This document shows positions 1 to 5,245 of a DNA stretch of 5,245 nt, in pieces. Made by a program: the position numbers and the translations under genes. The DNA lies in assembly GCA_002340305.1 (NCBI GenBank), contig DDLU01000237.1, positions 1-5,245 on the forward strand, read 5' to 3'. Position 1 is the stretch's first letter; the number at the start of each line of letters is the position of its first letter. The DNA is from Desulfovibrio sp. UBA2564. Its GTDB lineage: Bacteria; Desulfobacterota; Desulfovibrionia; Desulfovibrionales; Desulfovibrionaceae. The notes below the pieces were generated by a model, which was given only the letters and a program-made list of their open reading frames with translations, was not told where the DNA came from and did no database searches.

Positions 1-456
1 TTTCCAGCAATCGAGACACTTATATACTTGTATGGCGAAAGGGAGTTCCTGCGCCAGAAGGTTTTAATATATCGGGTCGATGGTGTTGAATATATTCTTC
101 CCGCTGTGGAATTGATCCGCGCACTTTTCCTGCACAATAAAGCTATGTGTGAAGCTCTTATGCAGCCATCGGGGATAGATCGGCTTTACCAGCGTCCTGT
201 GTCCACCGATGATTCCGTATTTGAGCTCAATTTTTCGAAATTGATTTCCAGCAGGTTGGTTAATGAAGATTTTGCGGAATACTTTGCCTGGATTGTTGCG
301 ACTCCCCAGATTCTGAATTCGTGGAACTCAATTTATGCAGATATGATGAAACAGCGTCGTGGCCATACCCAAGGCTGGGGTGTCCAGATTTGTTTGTCTC
401 CTCCGCCGATAATTGATTGTAAATTGATTCTCCATGGTCTTTTCCCAGGGAAATAA
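1..456 (+). CDS. tnsE: Tn7-like transposition protein TnsE, N-terminal fragment (5' partial, interrupted by a frameshift)
   Basis: The frame is open from the first base of the window, so the true start lies upstream; the TTG at 28 is not a convincing start because similarity to TnsE begins around or before it. In Tn7, TnsE selects targets on conjugal plasmids and at discontinuous DNA replication, working with the TnsABC machinery and the DnaN clamp. The segment matches Tn7 TnsE as I remember it: a tyrosine then I-x-P-x-x-E-L-x-R-x-L-F block (bases about 94-129, likely the clamp-binding motif), a stretch ending NSWNSIYADMM, and a triple-proline S-P-P-P motif followed by CKLILHG. The frame stops at TAA 454-456, in the middle of a region where TnsE proteins continue, and the next part of the homology lies one frame over. 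About 100 N-terminal residues are missing off the left edge. The family call is by remembered similarity, not by a search. Confidence 0.85.
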   Translation, partial: FPAIETLIYLYGEREFLRQKVLIYRVDGVEYILPAVELIRALFLHNKAMCEALMQPSGIDRLYQRPVSTDDSVFELNFSKLISSRLVNEDFAEYFAWIVATPQILNSWNSIYADMMKQRRGHTQGWGVQICLSPPPIIDCKLILHGLFPGK

Positions 457-1384
457 GTTTCTTGTATCGGAAATTGAGTCTGTTGGTGGGTTGGAATATT
501 CTTTTGAAGAATTGGTGTTCCGCCATCCATCAATAAAATATGTCAACCAAATTACACCCGGTGAAGGCCGTGGAAACGGTTCTCGTTCAGGTGGCGGAAC
601 GGAATATATTATTGGAGTAGATGGATCTCCTTCGGCAGGTGGACCTGATGGAATTCTTTATCCACCTAAAACTTTCACCGTATTTAAAAAAAGAGCCAAA
701 ATACGCAAAGATTACTTTGAATCTACGACATCTAACAGAAGTGATGAAGGCGGCAAATCGGGCGGGAGTGAAGGAGGCCAGAACGACGGGGAATCACCAA
801 AGATAAAAAGAACAAGTTCCCGACGGCCTAACCCTTTTGCGAGTAGCAAGCTTAAATCAGTAGAGTACAAGGGGCTTGAAGTTTGCCATGAACCTCCGGA
901 CAACGCTTTGCACGACTTTACTGAGGCAGTGAAGTTGATGCCGGCTAAGCTTAGAAATCTGGAAGTTTCACATTCAACGGTTTACCTGCCGAGGGGGACC
1001 GGTTTTTCTCAAGCAGGATCCAGACGCAGGTTGTGCGGTGTTGTCGAACTTAAGATGGAAGGCAAGCAACCTATTTTTATTTTGGAGCCTGAAAGAACCG
1101 GCGGAAATGCTCTTAAGACAATTCTTTTGTGTCCAATGCAGGATTGTGGGCAGATAGGTGTTGAAAATGTCTTAACAGGGCTTTTACGTCGAATTACTGC
1201 CTATTCTGGTCGTATTTTGGATGACGATATTGAAAGTCTGTCCGGAGCGTGGAAAATTGTTCGATTGGCGCATTGTCGCAGAAGACGCAGAGTCGTAAAT
1301 CCGGATGCAGATTCTTTACCCGGAAGGTGGGCGGAAAGATTGATTGTAGCTGCTGTTGAGATATGGCGAGGTTTAGGTCAGTGA
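434..1384 (+). CDS. tnsE: Tn7-like transposition protein TnsE, C-terminal fragment (continues the upstream fragment in the +1 frame)
   Basis: This frame carries on the TnsE homology where the upstream fragment stops: NKFLVSEIESVGGLE lines up with the corresponding DYLVEEIVGLE stretch of Tn7 TnsE. The ATG at 434 has no Shine-Dalgarno sequence before it and overlaps the upstream frame by 23 bases, so I read this as the rest of one gene and not as a separate one. Counting from that ATG (316 residues), two Gly/Ser-rich low-complexity stretches (about 43-74 and 106-121) and a basic KIKRTSSRR segment form a probably disordered hinge. The C-terminal domain, which in Tn7 binds DNA, spans about 150-316, with a run of five arginines at 282-286 and a WAERL motif at 299-303 matching the WAERV near the Tn7 TnsE end. 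Both fragments together give about 460 residues; with the missing N-terminus this fits the 538 residues of Tn7 TnsE. Confidence 0.83.
   Translation: MVFSQGNKFLVSEIESVGGLEYSFEELVFRHPSIKYVNQITPGEGRGNGSRSGGGTEYIIGVDGSPSAGGPDGILYPPKTFTVFKKRAKIRKDYFESTTSNRSDEGGKSGGSEGGQNDGESPKIKRTSSRRPNPFASSKLKSVEYKGLEVCHEPPDNALHDFTEAVKLMPAKLRNLEVSHSTVYLPRGTGFSQAGSRRRLCGVVELKMEGKQPIFILEPERTGGNALKTILLCPMQDCGQIGVENVLTGLLRRITAYSGRILDDDIESLSGAWKIVRLAHCRRRRRVVNPDADSLPGRWAERLIVAAVEIWRGLGQ
441..456 (+). other. Frameshift site splitting tnsE
   Basis: The homology crosses from the first frame to the +1 frame within or next to the run TTTTCCCAGGGAAATAA. Removing one base from the GGG or AAA run joins the halves cleanly and removes the TAA. 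The cluster of short homopolymers favours an indel, either a real mutation or a base-calling error. I see no classic +1 slippery codon pair and no strong SD-like stimulator, so programmed frameshifting is less likely. Confidence 0.7.
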
Positions 1385-1533
1385 TGTTGTATGTTCTCTG
1401 AGATGTTATAATTTAATCCTCCAGATATTTTTCCTACCATATGAGAAATGCCGCTCTGGGCGTCTGCCATGGTACTAAGAGACTTACTCGATTTTTTTGT
1501 GTTTAGATCGACACGTAATCGGCCGCGGAAAAT
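1385..1533. other. Convergent intergenic gap between tnsE and the cargo operon
   Basis: The 149-base gap separates the ends of two convergent transcription units, tnsE on + and the cargo operon on -. The only terminator-like element is weak: a 4-bp stem (TAAG 1476-1479 with CTTA 1483-1486) a few bases before seven T residues at 1492-1498, facing tnsE. No recognisable transposon end, tRNA or promoter was seen. On the - strand the frame of the last operon gene stays open past its stop down to a TGA at 1378-1380, discussed as a finding. Confidence 0.5.
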
Positions 1534-2268
1534 TTAGTGGGGTAGTAAGTTGGGCAACAAACAGCAAGCTCCACCATGTTTCCTCTCGTCTGGGCTTTTC
1601 TCATAATGGGTGTTTAATGAGCGGATATGGCTTGCAATTAAAAAATCTTGTGATGTTTTTAAAAAATTTAAATACCTAGTGTTGTCCTTCATTTTAGCCC
1701 ACGCTTCGCCATCAAAATGTGATAAAACAAAATCAATCCCCAGAAAAATGTCCATTGGGTAATGTGGAAGTCGGGGGCTATCGAGAATTAAAAGTCGTCC
1801 GACATCGTCATTAAGTTCTTTTAATTGATGGCCACCAAAATGGAAGTGATAAAGAGGGTGAAGTGAGTTGACAGGTTCCTCCGTTTCACCAACATGGCGA
1901 TCTAGATGCCATGCTCCCAGGAATTCATTGCTTTTTCCTGCCCTCAATACAACATTTAACTCTAGCAGATTAAATGGGTCGTAGGCTTGGCAGTTATTGT
2001 CACTCTTGGCTCGCACAGAAAGGAAAATGTTAATTTCTTTTGGGGCATGACTTGGAGTATGGCCAGTTGATTTGATTCGAAAATGTAAGTCGTCCATGGC
2101 ATAAAAAAATTGTCCTTTGGCCAAGTTGGCCCGGCAAAGGTTTGCAGCTTGAAGAATCGGCCCGGGATCTAGGCAGATACTAGGTAACTCTCTCACAATG
2201 GCTTGCGCCATTTGCGGAAGGACACTAGCCTGTTTCCGCCAGTATTGTTCTATTGCTGTGGTCTTCAT
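1534..2268 (-). CDS. Histidine-rich protein of unknown function, third gene of the kinase-receiver operon
   Basis: The 244-residue product belongs to no family I can name. It appears soluble, with no signal peptide or membrane segment. Its most striking part is the middle: WHLDRH at 120-125, then HPLYHFHFGGH at 137-147 (histidines 137, 141, 143 and 147), then DSPRLPHYPMD at 163-173. Such closely spaced His and Asp residues followed by an invariant-looking P-R-x-P-H-x-P-x-D could form a metal site or a catalytic centre, but that is inference. The N-terminal 60 residues look helical; 75-110 look like strands (INIFLSVRAK, NLLELNVVLRA). The ATG overlaps the stop of the preceding gene as ATGA, and no good ribosome site precedes it, so translation is probably coupled to that gene. 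Its position at the end of a signalling operon suggests an effector or partner of the receiver protein. The short Cys-Cys tail looks less conserved in character. Confidence 0.8.
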   Translation of the reverse strand: MKTTAIEQYWRKQASVLPQMAQAIVRELPSICLDPGPILQAANLCRANLAKGQFFYAMDDLHFRIKSTGHTPSHAPKEINIFLSVRAKSDNNCQAYDPFNLLELNVVLRAGKSNEFLGAWHLDRHVGETEEPVNSLHPLYHFHFGGHQLKELNDDVGRLLILDSPRLPHYPMDIFLGIDFVLSHFDGEAWAKMKDNTRYLNFLKTSQDFLIASHIRSLNTHYEKSPDERKHGGACCLLPNLLPH

Positions 2269-3398
2269 TTGATTTTCTGTAATTCTGCTTTGAATTCTGC
2301 GAACCTCTCCCGTTCCAGCGGGTGCAATTTGATTCCATTTCTGGCAGCCGTTCTATCTAATAGAGCCTCTGCTGATACGTACTGCTGTTCCAGCCAGGGC
2401 AAGTTTTGTTTGGAACTAACCATATAGCCATCGGCAGGATCAAGTGCTTTGCGATAGGATTGGCAAATAGTCCAATGCTTTGTGCTGTAATTTTTGTTGA
2501 TAGCTTCAGGTAATTCAAGGTTCTTCAGGCTGAGATGTTTTTTCAGAAGTTCAATACGTTCTTCTGCCTTGAGACTGCGCAAAGATTTTTGTGCATCATC
2601 GAGAGAAAACCACCAGTCTTCAATTTTTGTTGCCCACCACCTTGGCCATGCGTCAGAGAACGCTCCTGTATATTGGAGCTGACACACTTTTTCTTTTAAC
2701 GCACCCCAGTCTGCCGATTTCATCGAGACACCTAAGCGGGCTGCTAGGATTTCTTCTTCAATAAGAATACCACGAGGCTTTACAACGTTGCTGATCACAT
2801 AATTAGCGAACTCGTGATCAGGAAGTTTTGGCTCTTCCTCAAGTTCAATTCCTACCCTTGGGTCGAGCCATTTTTCATGCTCTTCTAAACCTAAGATTTT
2901 ATTGATTGGATTTTTAGTATCACTACGTAAAGTTTTCCATATAGTAGAGTAGCCCCAGCTCAACTCAATAAGTTCTAGAGCGACTTGATCAGGGTAGTCA
3001 CTGACAACAGTGTCTTTCTCGTAAACTTGGTCAAAAATATTTTGTGCAGATTTGATGTTGTTGTAAGATGTTGTAAAATTAGTTTCAACTGTCCACATTA
3101 CAATTGGGACAGGTGCAAAACCGCCTTCTCCCATTCGAGTTCGTAACTCTTGAGCAAGAGATGTTCCCCTAAAATCAACGGTGTTGCCTTCATCATTAGC
3201 TACTTCATCAAGACGAAGGTCTATTATCAACCCAGCTGCACTTTTCTCTTTAATTATTGGAAGAAGTTTTTTGAATACGTTTGGTTTGATTACTTCAATT
3301 TCGAGCTTGCCTTCGGAAGCCCCAGTAACTTTTTCAGTATATTTTGAAATCATTCCGGTTTGAGCATCATCAATGCATATATATTTAATAGGCGTCAT
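2265..3398 (-). CDS. Response-regulator-like protein: receiver domain plus unrecognised C-terminal region
   Basis: From the chosen ATG the product has 377 residues. The first about 135 form a receiver domain: strand YICIDD with the acidic pair D10-D11, AGLIIDLRLD with phosphoacceptor D60, PIVMWT with the conserved T103, and VYEKD with K128. This is the complete phosphotransfer set, with the D-to-T interval longer than in CheY owing to an insert around 64-96. The remaining about 240 residues contain no helix-turn-helix or known output enzyme that I can see; they include a tryptophan-rich stretch (251-263) and a charged helical segment (270-292). The start at 3398 is preferred over one 12 codons upstream (3434) because AGAGGAG lies 7 bases before it and the receiver fold begins there. 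It overlaps the kinase gene by 14 bases, and its stop overlaps the next start by 4. It is the likely phosphorylation target of the upstream kinase; an output other than transcription control is inferred. Confidence 0.85.
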   Translation of the reverse strand: MTPIKYICIDDAQTGMISKYTEKVTGASEGKLEIEVIKPNVFKKLLPIIKEKSAAGLIIDLRLDEVANDEGNTVDFRGTSLAQELRTRMGEGGFAPVPIVMWTVETNFTTSYNNIKSAQNIFDQVYEKDTVVSDYPDQVALELIELSWGYSTIWKTLRSDTKNPINKILGLEEHEKWLDPRVGIELEEEPKLPDHEFANYVISNVVKPRGILIEEEILAARLGVSMKSADWGALKEKVCQLQYTGAFSDAWPRWWATKIEDWWFSLDDAQKSLRSLKAEERIELLKKHLSLKNLELPEAINKNYSTKHWTICQSYRKALDPADGYMVSSKQNLPWLEQQYVSAEALLDRTAARNGIKLHPLERERFAEFKAELQKIK

Positions 3399-5245
3399 CA
3401 GGAATCTCCTCTGGTGCTGCTTTGGGGACTTCAATTAAAAAAGATGTGCTGTACCCTTGTGGTGGCTCAATAACTTCGACATGTCCTCTGGCCGTACGGA
3501 TAATGTCTTTAACCACTTTTAGTCCGAGTCCAGAGCCCGTCAATTCCTCAGAGTAGGAAGCTGTGGTTCCTGGCTGTGGGCTAGTGGTGTAGAAAGCATC
3601 AAAGACCTTGTCCCAATTTTCCTTTGGAATTCCTATTCCATTGTCGGTGAATTGAAGATTAATTTTTCCATTCTGCTCGCTGATCTCGATCAAAATTTTA
3701 CCTTTTCCGTCCATTTTTTTGATCGCTTTCAGTGCGTTGCTATAAAGGTTAAAAAGGATAGAGGTCCATTCTGAATTGTGCATTGGCTTGGTGAAAAGAT
3801 CGTAATCTTTTTGAACTACCTCAATTTCTATATTAAGTGCACCAAGTCTTGGGCTAACAATTTCTTTGAAATCATAAACGATTCCAACCAAATCCACAGG
3901 CGCTAGCCCCCTGTGGGCATTGTCAACGATTGCGTGATCGAAGTATCTAGCAAATGATTGAACTGACTTAAAAAGAGAACTAAGATCATCCAAAGAGTCT
4001 TGTCCTGATTCTGAAACATGCTTTCGCATTAAGTCTAGCGCATTGTTTACTGCACCAAATGTAAGCTTGATCTCATGTGTAAACTCTCCGATCATAAGTC
4101 CAAGGCCTGCAAGTACTCTAAGCATAGGAATTTCAGAAAGGAGTTTGTTGGCTTCCTCTGCGGCCTCTTGCATTTTTTTGAGTTGTCTTTTTTTTACTGG
4201 ACGCTTTTCCAAAATATTTTTGGATAATTTAGTAGCCTGCCCCATAAAAGCATCAAGTGCCTCTTCGGGAGAATTGTAACGCTTTATTGGCCTCGGGAGA
4301 GGTTTTCTATTTCTCTCATGTGCGACAACGACAGCAGCCCCTTTTAGGGCTTTGGCTATGAATTCTTGTAGAATGAAAAGGGCCTCGTTTTCAACCAATC
4401 CTTCGCGACTTGCTGTCTCTTGGAATAATTTTCCTTCAGGATCTTGTAGGCTCACAAACCCCATAAAATTATTATTGCGATGAGGACCAAGGACTTCACG
4501 GACACTAGAAGAGTGGTTTAGGCGGAGCCAGTCATCATATTCTTCCCCATATGGTAACACTCTAAAGCCGTTTCTATACAACCTAACGCCACCATTAGTG
4601 TCTAATGTCTGTCTTACAACAGTCCTGTAATTAGTGGGGAGATAGTCTGGGTGGTCAATGAAATAGTGTGCTTGAAAAGAAACTCCACCAGGTATGCGCT
4701 GTTTGTATTCTTTGTAGATATCAATAGGTTGATTATCTATAAAAAAAGATAATTGTGTGCCTTCAAATGACCAAAAGGCATTCCCTTCATTGGTGATGTG
4801 CCCTTTTATAATGCCAACAGCGTGTTTTAAAATTACAGAATCAATGTCAGCTATGGTTTCAACGTCATTATCTTTTTGAAGGTAGAACGCAGTTTTAAAT
4901 CCTGGATCATCAGCATTTCCTTCTTTTTCTTTCGAAAGAGGAAAAGGCTGAAGTAAATCCGAAGTGTATCTGTATGCTCGTGTTATTTGAGATTTGCTCC
5001 ATGAGTCCCGCAAATTGTTTATGATTAACAGGGTTCCTTGCTTTCTTCTCTTTTTAACTTCCTTAATTTCATGAGAAATTGTTGCTAAGTCTTTGTGGGG
5101 TTCATATTTCCCCCAGTCTAAGGAGACCTCTAAGGCTTTAGATGAATCAGCAGTTTGTGTGACTATGGTAAGCTTGGTTCCAAGTCTTTGAGCGGCAAAT
5201 CGTCCAATGCCTTTTCTGCCCGCCCTTTCTTATGCGGCACGTTGT
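3385..5245 (-). CDS. Dual GHKL ATPase / sensor histidine kinase-like protein (5' partial, in-frame TAA at the window edge)
   Basis: This is a large cytoplasmic-looking protein with two ATP-binding modules of the GHKL fold. The first, Hsp90/MORC-like, is cut by the window edge; its glycine box GRKGIGRFAAQRLG is visible near 5170-5220, and a transducer-like region with RNGFRVLPYGEEYDDW and SREGLVENEA follows (residues 147-162 and 202-211 from the TTG at 5013). A charged helical linker (about 248-295) leads to a complete histidine-kinase core: H-box GEFTHEIK with H313, N-box FNLYSNALKAI (N422, N426), G1 box DNGIGIP (457-463), F-box FDAFYTT and G2 box GSGLGLK (493-499). No membrane helices or PAS domain are seen, so the N-terminal ATPase is the likely sensor. 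The frame is open up to an in-frame TAA at 5230-5232, before the conserved glycine box, so TTG 5013 is not the real start. It is the first visible gene of the operon and presumably phosphorylates the downstream receiver protein. Confidence 0.88.
3406..3412 (-). promoter_or_regulatory. Ribosome binding site that fixes the receiver gene start
   Basis: On the - strand AGAGGAG is followed by a 7-base spacer and then ATG at 3398. It lies inside the 3' end of the kinase gene and supports the shorter start of the receiver protein over the in-frame start at 3434. Confidence 0.75.
5230..5232 (-). other. Premature in-frame TAA in the kinase gene
   Basis: Reading the kinase frame upstream gives ERAGRKGIGRFAAQ directly after a TAA, with QRAA before it. 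The glycine box belongs in the middle of a GHKL domain, after the N-box and G1 motifs, so the protein must extend further upstream. The stop is either a nonsense change or a one-base frameshift: an extra G in AAGAAAGGG would join another open frame. Only 13 bases remain beyond it, and it may be an end-of-contig error. Confidence 0.65.

Noticed and set aside
260..546. Overlapping - strand frames opposite tnsE
   Set aside because: They lie antisense to a region with clear TnsE similarity and have no start signals or protein features of their own.
1378..1470. A 30-codon - strand frame from ATG 1470 in the convergent gap
   Set aside because: It has no ribosome binding site, low-information composition, and overlaps the tnsE end; nothing supports it as a gene.
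1476..1498. Possible rho-independent terminator for tnsE
   Set aside because: The stem is only 4 bp and AT-rich, and it is separated from the seven T residues by several bases; too weak to annotate as a terminator.
1516..1530. GC-rich palindrome around CGGCCGCGG as a transposon end or regulator site
   Set aside because: It is a short overlap of simple palindromes; no repeated copies, TGT end or paired site is visible in the window.
1497..1679. A 60-codon + strand frame opposite the end of the histidine-rich gene
   Set aside because: It is a shadow of the - strand gene, with no ribosome site and no recognisable protein features.
3399..3434. Longer start for the receiver protein at 3434
   Set aside because: The extra 12 residues precede the first strand of the receiver fold, while a strong AGAGGAG site serves the ATG at 3398.

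Overview
The window looks like the inner part of a Tn7-like transposon from a bacterium, probably Gram-negative judging by where TnsE-carrying elements are usually found. The species cannot be named from this sequence. It holds the end of the transposition gene tnsE on the + strand, and a three-gene cargo operon on the - strand that runs towards it.

Bases 1-1384 encode most of TnsE, the protein that in Tn7 steers transposition to discontinuously replicating DNA and conjugal plasmids. The N-terminus (about 100 residues) lies outside the window. The gene is split: the first frame stops at 456, and the homology continues in the +1 frame to 1384. The probable sliding-clamp-binding motif and the C-terminal domain are both still readable. 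Bases 1385-1533 are a short convergent gap with no gene I can support.

Bases 1534-5245 hold a tightly coupled - strand operon, read from right to left. (1) A large kinase-like protein has two GHKL ATP-binding modules: an Hsp90/MORC-like one whose glycine box is visible at the window edge, and a complete C-terminal histidine-kinase core. (2) A receiver-domain protein follows, with all the expected phosphotransfer residues and a C-terminal half I do not recognise. (3) Last is a 244-residue protein of unknown function with a dense cluster of histidines. The gene junctions overlap by 14 bases and by 4 bases (ATGA), so the three products are almost certainly made together.

The simplest reading is a signalling relay: the dual ATPase senses something and phosphorylates the receiver protein, which acts itself or controls the histidine-rich protein. 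Its place directly behind tnsE, where Tn7-like elements carry variable cargo, makes a defence or stress-response role plausible, but nothing in the sequence proves it. I do not recognise this gene set as a named defence system.

Two reading-frame lesions occur: one inside tnsE near base 450, and an in-frame TAA in the kinase gene at 5230-5232, next to the window edge. They may be real decay or base-calling errors, and both matter for judging whether the element is active.
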